DNA of 64,000 nt, taken from the NCBI RefSeq assembly GCF_009649635.1, contig NZ_WJII01000002.1:558001-622000 (forward strand). Direction: 5' to 3'. Origin of the DNA: Microbacterium sp. SYP-A9085. Lineage in GTDB: Bacteria > Actinomycetota > Actinomycetes > Actinomycetales > Microbacteriaceae. Shown here piece by piece: positions 8,749 to 16,508 of the stretch. Below the pieces are notes generated by a model. It was not told the origin of the DNA. It searched no databases and was given only the letters and a program-made list of their open reading frames with translations. Made by a program: the position numbers and the translations under genes. Numbering within the stretch: the first letter of the stretch is position 1; each line of letters begins with the position of its first letter.

Positions 8749-10601
8749 GACCGGTCGGGCTCGCGCTCCGGAAGGGCCGCCAGGCGCCGCTGCAGCACGG
8801 TGAGCCGCTCGGACTGCGCCTGCAGCCGGGCCAGCTGCTTCTCGCGATCGGTGCTGTACGCGCCGGCGGCGGCGCGGGCCCGGTTCACCGCCTCGGTCAG
8901 CGACCGGTACAGCTCGTCGGCGATCCCGCCGAAGTGGTCGCGCGCCGTGCGCTGCACCATCCGCAGGCGGTCTTTCAGCTGCTTCGCGGACTGGAAGACG
9001 GTGTCGTCGACGTAGCGCCGCACGAGCGACTTCGCCTCGAACCGTCGCCGTGCCAGCCGCGCACTCATGTCCTCGCGGTACGCCCGGCGGCCGACGAGCA
9101 CCCCGGCCAACAGCGAGATGGGGTTGATCAGCGTGAGCCCGATCAGGCCGGTCGCCAGGCCCACCATGAGGACGCCGCCGTACGATCCGCGCACGCCGAT
9201 GTAGATCTTCTCGGCCGCGTTCATCCGGCCCGGGTCCAGATCGTTCGGCCGCTCCACGGCATCCAGCACCCCGTCGACGTCGCCGACCGCAATCGTCGGC
9301 AGCGTGCGTTCCCCCTCCGCGAAAAGACCGGCGACCTCCTCGGTCAGCCACCGGGACCGCTCGTTCGTCCACACGAACGTCTCGGCGACCGCGGCGGCCG
9401 TGCGCTGGTCGATCCACTCGACGATCTGCTCCCAGATGGGGCCGGGGTCCCCCTCGTCGATGGCATCCTCCGCCTCGCGCTGCACCTTCCGCAGACGCTC
9501 GCGCAGGTCGTGCTCCATGTCCGAGATGAGGTCGCCGATGCCGTCGTTGAGGGCTATCTGCCATTTCGCGGTGCGGCCGCGGAACTCCTCGGCGCGCGCC
9601 GTGGCATCCTGCAGCTCGGCGAGGATCCGCGGCTGCTCGCTCGGGTTGCGGAGGGCCTCCAGCTCCGTGCGCACGGCGATCGCCATCTGCTCCACGACCG
9701 AGCGCAGATCGTGCGCGGCGGCCTGGGTGTGCAGGAGCGCCGCATGCTCCACGACGTTGCGACGCAGGTGCGCGACCAGGGCGGGGAAGCCGGACTCGGC
9801 GTTCAGCTCCCGGTCCTGCCCGGCGGCGGCCAGCAGCCGCAGATCGCTGGAGACCGCGAAGATCGGGACGTCGCCGACATCGCCCAGGTGCCCGCGGTCG
9901 ATCGACTCGATCTGCCGCCACTGCGGATAAAGATCGGTCTTGGCGAGCACGGCGGCCACGTTCGGCGACAGCCGCAGCGCGTATCGCAGGAACTGCACCT
10001 CGGGCTCGGTGTACTCCTGGGAGGCATCCGAGACCAGGAGGACCGCGTGCGCGGAGGCGAGGGCGGTGAGCGTGGACAGGGCGCTGCGCGACTCGAGCCC
10101 GCCCACCCCCGGCGAGTCGACAAGACGCAGGCCCCCCTTGAGGATCTCGCGAGGCAGGGACGCCTCGGCCGCCACGATCCCCTGCTCGTTGCCGGGATTG
10201 CCGCGCTCAGACACGTACGCGGCGAGGTCCTCGATCGCGACCGGGGTGCGGTCGGTGCCGGTGGCGCCCGCGACCTCGGGCACGCGGGTGATGATCCATG
10301 CCTGCGGCTCGGCGCCGTAGCCGACCTCGGTGGGAACGCTCGTGGCGATGTCGTCGTCGACCGGGCACACCGGCGCGTTGACGAGGGCGTTGATGAGCTT
10401 GCTCTTGCCCTGCTTGAACTCGCCCACCACGACGACGCGGACGGTCGGATCCTGTAGCCGGTTGCGCGCCTGGGCGAGGCGCTCGCCCAGGTCGGAGCGC
10501 CCGACGTCCGCGACGATCCGCCCGACGTCGCCGATGAGCTCCACGAGCTCCTCGGGCGTCGCCGCGCGCACCGTGGCAGGGGCGGCGATCGGCTCGGTCA
10601 C
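8745..10601 (-). CDS. Dynamin-like GTPase with membrane segment, IniA type
   Basis: 618 residues. G1 VVGEFKQGKSKLINALV (about 58-74), a switch-I threonine in DIATSVPTEVGYG, G3 RLVDSPGVGGL, and G4 LAKTDLYPQW. Near residue 500 a hydrophobic paddle-like stretch (GVLMVGLATGLIGLTLINPI) precedes a basic helical region with many Arg and Lys, as expected for membrane insertion. GTG at 10601 is chosen because GGGAGG sits 6 bp upstream; longer in-frame starts would read through the intergenic hairpin. Likely a membrane-remodelling GTPase working with the IniC-type partner encoded immediately downstream. Confidence 0.85.
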   Translation of the reverse strand: MTEPIAAPATVRAATPEELVELIGDVGRIVADVGRSDLGERLAQARNRLQDPTVRVVVVGEFKQGKSKLINALVNAPVCPVDDDIATSVPTEVGYGAEPQAWIITRVPEVAGATGTDRTPVAIEDLAAYVSERGNPGNEQGIVAAEASLPREILKGGLRLVDSPGVGGLESRSALSTLTALASAHAVLLVSDASQEYTEPEVQFLRYALRLSPNVAAVLAKTDLYPQWRQIESIDRGHLGDVGDVPIFAVSSDLRLLAAAGQDRELNAESGFPALVAHLRRNVVEHAALLHTQAAAHDLRSVVEQMAIAVRTELEALRNPSEQPRILAELQDATARAEEFRGRTAKWQIALNDGIGDLISDMEHDLRERLRKVQREAEDAIDEGDPGPIWEQIVEWIDQRTAAAVAETFVWTNERSRWLTEEVAGLFAEGERTLPTIAVGDVDGVLDAVERPNDLDPGRMNAAEKIYIGVRGSYGGVLMVGLATGLIGLTLINPISLLAGVLVGRRAYREDMSARLARRRFEAKSLVRRYVDDTVFQSAKQLKDRLRMVQRTARDHFGGIADELYRSLTEAVNRARAAAGAYSTDREKQLARLQAQSERLTVLQRRLAALPEREPDRS

Positions 10602-10658
10602 ATCGACCCTCCCGGAGTTTCGATGAAGACTCACAGTACGCCTGACCGCTTCCGCGCA

Positions 10659-10696
10659 ACAGCGTGCCGGTCGCCCGCGGGCGGCCGGCACGCTGT
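10659..10696 (-). terminator. Strong hairpin between IniB-type gene 2 and IniA-type gene
   Basis: Perfect 12-bp stem ACAGCGTGCCGG/CCGGCACGCTGT with a 14-nt loop, 14 bp after the IniB-type stop. No T-run follows on the minus strand, so it may be a leaky terminator or 3'-stability element giving more IniB-type protein than GTPases (inference). Confidence 0.55.
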
Positions 10697-10710
10697 CACC
10701 GTGCACAACG

Positions 10711-11682
10711 TCAGAAGCCGATGTTGTCCCCGCCGTCGCCGTCACCGGCTTCGGCACCAGGGCTGAACATGTTGCCGCTGTTCTCCCAGCTCTGCATGTC
10801 GTGCGAGTCGACCTCGCTCGTGAAGGAGTGATCGAACTGCGCGTTCACGTCGACGTCCGTGGACTGGTCGTTGAACGAGTCGTCGATGTGCGTGTCGACA
10901 TCCCACGTGTTCGTCGTCGAGTAGTCGTTGAACGCGTTGTCCATCGCCACGTCGATGTTCGTGTTGCCGACGTTGATGTCGCCGACGTCGATCGTCGTGT
11001 GCGAGTTGTCGATGTCGCCGCCGGCGGCGTTGGCACCGTCGCCGCTGGCCCACACCGCGGACTGGTCGAAGTTCTGGTGAACGTCACCGCCCGCGCTGAC
11101 CGCCTGGCTGACCGACTGATCGCTGAGCGCGGCCCTGTTGTCGATCGAGATGCCCCCCGACATCCCACCCATGGCGGCCAGCGGGGCGGCGCCACCCCCA
11201 CCCCCAGCGCCTCCGAGATCCAGATCGCCGAAGCCCGTGTTGTATTGACGGACCCCGATCGACGTCGAGTGGTCGTTCAGCGTCTGCGTGTTGAACGAAC
11301 TGGTCAGATTGAACGAGTCCTGGTTGCGGACCTCCGTGGAGTGGTCGGAGTTGTCGGAGTTGTCCGAATTGTCGGAGTTGTCCGAATTGTCGGTGTTGGT
11401 CGAGTTGTCGGAGTGGTCCGCCGAGTTGTCGTCCGTCATCGAGTTGTCCGAGTTGTCGGTGTTGGTCGAGTTGTCGGAGTGGTCCGCCGAGTTGTCGTCC
11501 GTCATCGAGTTGTCCGAGTTGTCGGTGTTGGTCGAGTTGTCGGAGTGGTCCGCCGAGTTGTCGTCCGTCATGGAGTTGTCCGAGTTGTCGGAGTTGTCCG
11601 TGTTGTAGGAATCCGTCGTGTTATCCGACATGAGGTCGGTGTTGAACTGCGCCCCCAGAAGGTTCGCATTGGAGTCAGCCAT
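10711..11682 (-). CDS. IniB-type protein 2 with DNS tandem repeats
   Basis: 323 residues and first gene of the minus operon, giving the iniB-iniA-iniC order. The N-terminal ~110 residues are almost only Asp, Asn, Ser and Thr, with three near-identical 22-residue units beginning NTDNSDNSMTDD and runs of DNS. A Gly-rich linker and a core follow (GISIDNRAALSDQSVSQAVS, VWASGDGANAAGGDIDNSHT, VGDINVGNTNIDVAMDNAFN) that aligns by eye with the core of the first IniB-type protein. Unlike that protein it lacks the IniB N-terminal helix. ATG 11682 is preceded by AAAGGGA. Low lysine, no hydrophobic segment and repeats of polar beta-prone residues suggest a solenoid or disordered filament-like protein (inference). 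Confidence 0.75.
   Translation of the reverse strand: MADSNANLLGAQFNTDLMSDNTTDSYNTDNSDNSDNSMTDDNSADHSDNSTNTDNSDNSMTDDNSADHSDNSTNTDNSDNSMTDDNSADHSDNSTNTDNSDNSDNSDNSDNSDHSTEVRNQDSFNLTSSFNTQTLNDHSTSIGVRQYNTGFGDLDLGGAGGGGGAAPLAAMGGMSGGISIDNRAALSDQSVSQAVSAGGDVHQNFDQSAVWASGDGANAAGGDIDNSHTTIDVGDINVGNTNIDVAMDNAFNDYSTTNTWDVDTHIDDSFNDQSTDVDVNAQFDHSFTSEVDSHDMQSWENSGNMFSPGAEAGDGDGGDNIGF
11391..11588. repeat. 66-bp tandem repeat, three copies, in-frame
   Basis: Copies begin at about 11391, 11457 and 11523 (each starts CGGTGTTGGTCGAG) and are nearly identical; 66 bp equals 22 codons so copy-number change keeps the frame. Shorter DNS-encoding repeats flank them on both sides. Confidence 0.9.
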
Positions 11683-11845
11683 TGTCGTCCCTTTCTCACC
11701 CAGTGTCGGATGACCTGGGAAGAGTCTCGAACGGCACACCGGGTCCCGGCATCGGGGAGGGACCCCGCACTCGGTGGTCCTCGTTAGGGGTATCCGGGTG
11801 CGCCGGGGATCGGGGTTAGGGGCGCGGCCGCATATCGTTGACGGG

Positions 11846-13036
11846 ATGGAACGCACAGACCTGGCCGAGCTGCTGCAGCCGGACGCGCTCCGGCTGCTCG
11901 ACGAGGTGGGGCCGATCGCCGGCACGGCCGACGCCGCCCGCGCCGTGTCGCGGCTGCGCGCGGCAGGGCACGCGCCGGGCCTGGTGGCGGCGGTGGTCGG
12001 CCAGGCGCACCTGCGAGCGAAGGCCGTGGCGAAGTTCGGCGAGTTCGCGAGCGGGATGCTGTTCACCCGCGCGGGGCTGGAGCAGGCGACGCGGCTGAAC
12101 GTCGCCGCGCATCACGCGCACCGGATGCGCGGCGCCGGCATCGCGTCGGTGGCGGACCTCGGCTGCGGGATCGGCGGGGACGCTCTCGCGTTCGCCGCGG
12201 CGGGCCTGACGGTGCGCGCGGTCGACGCCGACGAGGTGACGGCTGCCATCGCCGCGTACAACCTAGCGCCGTTCGCGGACGCTGTCACCGTCGCGCACGG
12301 CCGCGCCGAGGCATCCCCGCTCGACGGGGTGGACGCGCTGTGGCTCGACCCGGCGCGCCGGACCCCCGGCCACGGCGAGACCGCGCGGGTGGGGGCGGCG
12401 GACTACTCGCCGCCGCTGGAGTGGGTGTTCGCGGCGGCGGCCCGGATGCCCGCGGGCATCAAGCTCGGCCCGGCGCACGACCGCGACGAGCTGCCTGACG
12501 GCGCCGAGGCGCAGTGGGTCAGCGCCGACGGCACTGTCGTGGAGCTCGTGGTGTGGTCCGGGCGGCTGGCACGGGAAGGCGTGGGTCGCGCGGCGCTGGT
12601 GCTGCGCGGGGACGACGTGCACGAGATCACCGGATCCGGGCCGGCGGAGGATGCCGAGGCACGGGAGCTCGGCGAGTACCTGCACGAGCCGGACGGAGCG
12701 GTCATCCGCGCGAGTCTGATCGGCGAGGTCGCCCGGTCGCTGCAGGGCGGGATGCTGGATCCGCACATCGCGTACATCACCGGGGATGCCGGGGTCACGA
12801 GCCCGTTCGTCCAGTCGTTCCGCGTCCGCGAGACGCTGCCGGCGGGCGCCAAGCCGCTCGCGGCCGCGTTGCGCGCCCGCGGCATCGGGACTCTGGAGAT
12901 CAAGAAGCGCGGCGTCGACATCGATCCGGCCGCGTTCCGCCGCCGGCTCGCGCTGCGCGGCGACGACTCGGCGACGCTGATCCTCACGCGCGTGGGGACC
13001 CGCCGGATCGCGGTGCTCGCCGACCGGGTGGCATAG
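11846..13036 (+). CDS. Class I SAM-dependent methyltransferase with THUMP-like C-terminus
   Basis: 396 residues. N-terminal helical part, then the SAM-binding motif VADLGCGIGGDALAFAAAG (about 103-121) with the acidic AVDADE of the next strand, and LWLDPARR at the position of a catalytic DPPY-like loop. The C-terminal ~90 residues (VRETLPAGAKPLAAALRARG, LEIKKRGVDIDP) match the THUMP-like domain found in actinobacterial methyltransferases of this type. The substrate is not known; RNA is a reasonable guess. ATG 11846 is chosen over an upstream in-frame ATG at 11774 because the conserved region begins there. Divergent from the ini-like minus operon. Confidence 0.82.
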   Translation: MERTDLAELLQPDALRLLDEVGPIAGTADAARAVSRLRAAGHAPGLVAAVVGQAHLRAKAVAKFGEFASGMLFTRAGLEQATRLNVAAHHAHRMRGAGIASVADLGCGIGGDALAFAAAGLTVRAVDADEVTAAIAAYNLAPFADAVTVAHGRAEASPLDGVDALWLDPARRTPGHGETARVGAADYSPPLEWVFAAAARMPAGIKLGPAHDRDELPDGAEAQWVSADGTVVELVVWSGRLAREGVGRAALVLRGDDVHEITGSGPAEDAEARELGEYLHEPDGAVIRASLIGEVARSLQGGMLDPHIAYITGDAGVTSPFVQSFRVRETLPAGAKPLAAALRARGIGTLEIKKRGVDIDPAAFRRRLALRGDDSATLILTRVGTRRIAVLADRVA

Positions 13037-13041
13037 GCGGC

Positions 13042-13548
13042 TCAGCCGACGGCGGCGAGCTGACCGGCGACCCACAGCAGCCAGCCGGCGCTGTACAGGA
13101 GCGACAGCAGCGCGAGGGCCAGCGCCCACCCGGCGACCACGCGGCTCTCCACGGGGCGGCGCAGCGCGACGACGGCGACGATCACCCCGACGATGCCGAT
13201 CGGGAAGCACCAGCCGACGACGAACGACGCCGCCAGCGCGACGATGGCGACACCGAGCGCCCAGCCGGCGACGCCCCGCCGCTGGTGCGGCTGCGCGGTG
13301 CGCGGCTCCGCAGCGCTCCACGGCATCCCGGGCTGCGGGTCCCGCGCGCCGAACGGCATCCCGGGCGGCGGCTCCTCGGACGGCCCGCTGGCGACACCGG
13401 GCACGTCCACGGGCCCGGTGGGCAGCCGCTGGAACCCGCCGCGGTGCTCACCGGGGAGGCCGGGAGCTGCCGGCGGAGCCGCACCCAGGTCGATCTCCGG
13501 CGGGGTCGGCACGTCCTCGCCGGACGGGGAATCGCTGCGCCGCCTCAT
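13042..13548 (-). CDS. DUF4190-like two-helix membrane protein
   Basis: 168 residues: a Pro/Gly-rich disordered N-terminal half, then two hydrophobic segments ([20 protein letters not shown] and [19 protein letters not shown]) with the short RR turn typical of DUF4190 proteins. ATG 13548 overlaps the tsaD stop in an ATGA arrangement, so it is the last gene of the tsaE-tsaB-rimI-tsaD operon. Function unknown. Confidence 0.72.
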   Translation of the reverse strand: MRRRSDSPSGEDVPTPPEIDLGAAPPAAPGLPGEHRGGFQRLPTGPVDVPGVASGPSEEPPPGMPFGARDPQPGMPWSAAEPRTAQPHQRRGVAGWALGVAIVALAASFVVGWCFPIGIVGVIVAVVALRRPVESRVVAGWALALALLSLLYSAGWLLWVAGQLAAVG

Positions 13549-14624
13549 GCGGCGGCTCCGGCATCCCGCGCCGCCACCTGGATCTCGGTGACCGGCAGCG
13601 TCGAATCGGCGCCGAACGCGAGTGTCGACGGCGCCCGCCCGGACATGATCAGCTGCGCGGCGAGCGCCGCGATCATCGCGCCGTTGTCCGTGCACAGGCG
13701 CAGCGGGGGGATGCGCACCGTGACGCCGGCGGCCGCGCCGCGCGCCAGCGCGACATCCCGTAGCCGACGGTTGGCGATCACCCCGCCGCCCAGCAGCAGC
13801 CGCGGCACGTCGTGCCGGCGGCAGGCGTCCAGCGCCTTGCTCACCAGCACGTCGACGACCGCCTCCCGGAAGCTCGCGGCGACGTCCGGGACGGGAACCG
13901 GGACACCATCCGCGGTGCACCGCTCCACCCACCGGGCCACGGCCGTCTTCAAGCCGGAGAACGAGAAGTCGTACCGGTGCCGGTCCATGTCCGACGCCCG
14001 CGACAGTCCGCGCGGGAAGCGGATCGCGCTCGGATCGCCGGATGCCGCCACCCGGTCGATCTCGGGCCCGCCGGGGTAGGGCAGCCCGAGGATCCGCGCC
14101 ACCTTGTCGAACGCTTCGCCGGCCGCGTCGTCCATCGTCTCGCCCAGCAGCTCGACATCCGTCGTCAGGTCGCGCACGAGCAGCAGCGACGTGTGCCCGC
14201 CCGAGACCAGCAGCGCCACCGTCGGGTACTCCAGGGGGCCCGCGTCCGCGTCCAGGATGTCGGCGGCGATGTGCCCGACGAGGTGGTTCACGGCGTACAG
14301 CGGCCGGTCCAGCGCGACGGCGAGCGCCTTCGCCGCGCCCACGCCGACCATCAGGGCTCCGGCCAGGCCCGGCCCGCTCGTCACCGCTATGGCATCCACG
14401 TCGGCCAGGGCGACGCCGGACTCGGCCAGCGCCGCGTCGATCGACGGCTGCAGCGCCTCCAGGTGGGCGCGCGCGGCCACCTCGGGGATCACGCCGCCGT
14501 ACCGCGCGTGCTGCTCCATGCTGCTGGCGATAGTGTTCGACAGCAGCGTCCGGCCGCGCACGATCCCGATCCCGGTCTCGTCACAGCTCGTCTCGATGCC
14601 CAGCACCAGCGGTTCGCGGCTCAT
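13545..14624 (-). CDS. tsaD: tRNA N6-adenosine threonylcarbamoyltransferase TsaD
   Basis: Transfers the threonylcarbamoyl group to A37 of ANN-decoding tRNAs, together with TsaB and TsaE, both encoded in the same operon. 359 residues with ASKHA fold motifs: [16 protein letters not shown] at the N-terminus, metal-binding His114 and His118 in NHLVGHIA, and [13 protein letters not shown]. Slightly longer than the bacterial average because of a short C-terminal tail. Overlaps rimI by 4 bp. Confidence 0.96.
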   Translation of the reverse strand: MSREPLVLGIETSCDETGIGIVRGRTLLSNTIASSMEQHARYGGVIPEVAARAHLEALQPSIDAALAESGVALADVDAIAVTSGPGLAGALMVGVGAAKALAVALDRPLYAVNHLVGHIAADILDADAGPLEYPTVALLVSGGHTSLLLVRDLTTDVELLGETMDDAAGEAFDKVARILGLPYPGGPEIDRVAASGDPSAIRFPRGLSRASDMDRHRYDFSFSGLKTAVARWVERCTADGVPVPVPDVAASFREAVVDVLVSKALDACRRHDVPRLLLGGGVIANRRLRDVALARGAAAGVTVRIPPLRLCTDNGAMIAALAAQLIMSGRAPSTLAFGADSTLPVTEIQVAARDAGAAA

Positions 14625-15193
14625 CCCTTGGCTCCCCTCGCCGGGTCGACGTGCAGGACTCCGTCGATTCGGGCGCCGTCGGCCGATTCAGGCCGGTTCT
14701 CGGTCTGGATCGCCGATTCGGGCGGAGTTCCGGACGGCTCGCGCCGGGCAAGGTCGGCGCGCATCACGATCGCGTCGACGTCGTCGGGCTGGTAGTAGCG
14801 CGGGCGCCGCCCTATCTCGACGAAGCCCGCCGAGGAGTACAGCGCCTGCGCGACCGGGTTGTCGGCGCGCACCTCGAGGAACAGCTCGCGCACCCCGCGG
14901 TGCGTCGCCTCCTCCATCAGCGCGGTCAGCAGCATCCGCCCCCATCCCCGGCCCCGGGATGCCGCGGCCACCGCGATCGTCTGGATGTCGCCCTCCCGCG
15001 ACCCGGCCACGACCCGCAGGCCCGCGTAGCCGACCACGGCCCCGTCCGCCTCGAGCACGAGGTAGCGGCCGTGCGGCGAGACGAGCTCGTCGTGCATCGT
15101 GCGCTCGGTCCAGGCATCGGTGGGGAACGACGCGCGCTCCAGCGCCATGATCGCCGCCAGATCGCCGACGCCGGCGTCCCGCACCGCGGTCAT
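14621..15193 (-). CDS. rimI: Ribosomal protein S18-alanine N-acetyltransferase RimI
   Basis: GNAT-fold acetyltransferase. The acetyl-CoA binding loop [11 protein letters not shown] is near residue 80, followed by [21 protein letters not shown] and [15 protein letters not shown], all characteristic of RimI. 190 residues, about 40 longer than E. coli RimI because of a C-terminal tail of low complexity. It sits between tsaB and tsaD with ATGA overlaps on both sides. Confidence 0.93.
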   Translation of the reverse strand: MTAVRDAGVGDLAAIMALERASFPTDAWTERTMHDELVSPHGRYLVLEADGAVVGYAGLRVVAGSREGDIQTIAVAAASRGRGWGRMLLTALMEEATHRGVRELFLEVRADNPVAQALYSSAGFVEIGRRPRYYQPDDVDAIVMRADLARREPSGTPPESAIQTENRPESADGARIDGVLHVDPARGAKG

Positions 15194-15831
15194 CGGCCGA
15201 CCTTCTTCGGGGCGGTCGGGGCGGCGACATCCGGCGAGCGCAGGTACAGGGCGTCGGCGGGGCCGATCGTGCGGCCGGCGGCGAGCGCCCGCGCCGCGGC
15301 CAGCGCGACCATCGCGCCGGACACCGCATGCGCGTCGCGACGCCGCGCGCCGAGGTCGGCCAGCACGGCGTCCACCCCGTCGCGCGGCGCGAGCGCGGGG
15401 CCGGCCGTGCGGATCGGCAGGCCGTCGTCGTCGTCGATGCCGTCGTACACGGAGTACGCGACCTCGCGACGCCGGGCGTCGGTGACGACCGCGAACCGGC
15501 CGTCGCCGGCATCCGTCAACGCGTCGTGCAGCAGCATCTCCAGGGCCACCGCGTCGTGGCTGACCACGGGGAGCACCGGGATGCCGCGGCCCAGCGCGAA
15601 CGCACGGGCGGCGGCGATCCCGATCCGCAGCCCCGTGAACGGGCCCGGGCCCATCCCCGCCGCGACGTGCGTGATGTCCGCGGGCGCGCCGGCGACGACG
15701 TCGTGCAGCAGCGTGCCGATCACCTCGGCGTGCGCGAGCGGGTTCGCGCTGTCGGCCTGGCCGCGGATCACGCCGTCGTCCTCGACGACCGCGACGGTCG
15801 TGCCGAGGGAGGTGTCGATGCCGAGGATCAC
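15190..15831 (-). CDS. tsaB: t6A biosynthesis protein TsaB
   Basis: Non-catalytic ASKHA-fold partner of TsaD. 213 residues, MILGIDTSLGTTVAVVEDDG at the N-terminus and VAAGMGPGPFTGLRIGIAAA at about 62-81, the two signature stretches of TsaB. Starts at GTG 15831 behind GGAGAG. The 180 bp between it and tsaE consist almost entirely of repeats of the tsaE 3' end. Confidence 0.95.
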   Translation of the reverse strand: MILGIDTSLGTTVAVVEDDGVIRGQADSANPLAHAEVIGTLLHDVVAGAPADITHVAAGMGPGPFTGLRIGIAAARAFALGRGIPVLPVVSHDAVALEMLLHDALTDAGDGRFAVVTDARRREVAYSVYDGIDDDDGLPIRTAGPALAPRDGVDAVLADLGARRRDAHAVSGAMVALAAARALAAGRTIGPADALYLRSPDVAAPTAPKKVGR

Positions 15832-15848
15832 CTCTCCAGGGTAGTCGG

Positions 15849-16056
15849 CGACGTCGCGGCCCCCGCGTCCTCAGGCGCCGCGGCGGGCGATCGTCACGAT
15901 GCGCGGGTCGGGCGCGCGTCAGGCGCCGCGACGGGTGATCGTCACGACGCGGGCCCCCGCGTCCTCAGGCGCCGCGGCGGGTGATCGTCACGATGCGCGG
16001 GTCGGGCGCGCCTCAGGCGCCGCGGCGGGTGATCGTCACGACACGGGGGTCCGGCG
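15849..16056. repeat. Tandem copies of the tsaE 3' end, each with its own stop codon
   Basis: Units beginning TCAGGCGCCGCG at 15871, 15919, 15965 and 16013 (spacing 48, 46, 48 bp); the unit at 16013 is the true end of tsaE. On the minus strand the copies at 15965 and 15871 would encode GAPDPRIVTITRRGA-stop and RAPDPRIVTIARRGA-stop, against DAPDPRVVTITRRGA in TsaE. A partial unit lies at 15849-15870. The units alternate as A and B types, so a ~94-bp block has itself been duplicated. Confidence 0.9.
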
Positions 16057-16489
16057 CGTCCTCGTCCTCGGGATCCGCGGGCGATCCGCCTTCGGCGCGC
16101 GCGAGCTCGACGTCCCACCACGTCTCGCGGAGGCCGTCGGCCATTCCGCGGCCCCACTCGACGACGACGACCGAGTCGTCCACGTCGATGTCGAGGTCGT
16201 CCAGCTCGAGCGCCGAGCCGAGCCGGTACGCGTCCACGTGCACGAGGGGCGCGGCGCCGACGAGGGACGGGTGCGTGCGCGCTATCACGAACGTCGGGCT
16301 CTGCACCGGCCCGCGCACGCCCAGCCCGGCGGCGATGCCGCGAGTCAAGGTCGTCTTGCCGGCCCCGAGCGGACCGGTCAGCACGACCAGGTCGCCGGCG
16401 TGCAGCATCCCGCCCATCCGCCGGCCGAGGTCCTCCATGTCGGCGGCCGACGCCACCTCGTACCGGCCGATCAGCGCGTCCAGGCTCAC
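16013..16489 (-). CDS. tsaE: t6A biosynthesis ATPase TsaE
   Basis: P-loop ATPase that resets the TsaB-TsaD complex. 158 residues, Walker A GPLGAGKTTLTRGIA at about 39-53, SPTFVIARTH near 64 and the Walker B-like VVVVEWGRGMADGL. GTG start at 16489. The C-terminal 15 residues are the unit that is tandemly repeated downstream. Confidence 0.95.
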   Translation of the reverse strand: MSLDALIGRYEVASAADMEDLGRRMGGMLHAGDLVVLTGPLGAGKTTLTRGIAAGLGVRGPVQSPTFVIARTHPSLVGAAPLVHVDAYRLGSALELDDLDIDVDDSVVVVEWGRGMADGLRETWWDVELARAEGGSPADPEDEDAPDPRVVTITRRGA

Positions 16490-16508
16490 CGCGCGGCTCC
16501 GGCGCGGT

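Noticed and set aside
10602..10757. 52-residue N-terminal extension of the IniA-type GTPase
   Set aside because: It would translate the intergenic hairpin; GTG 10601 has GGGAGG at the correct distance and precedes the conserved start.
11341..11600. Possible CRISPR or intergenic minisatellite
   Set aside because: The repeat is in frame within a protein-coding gene and has no spacers.
1038..11780. CACTCGGT octamer upstream of both the Hsp70-like gene and IniB-type gene 2 as a common IniR operator
   Set aside because: An eight-base match in 64 kb of G+C-rich sequence is expected by chance; no palindrome or spacing supports it.
15871..16056. Possible CRISPR array between tsaB and tsaE
   Set aside because: Units are contiguous tandem copies of the tsaE 3' end without unique spacers, and no cas genes are present.
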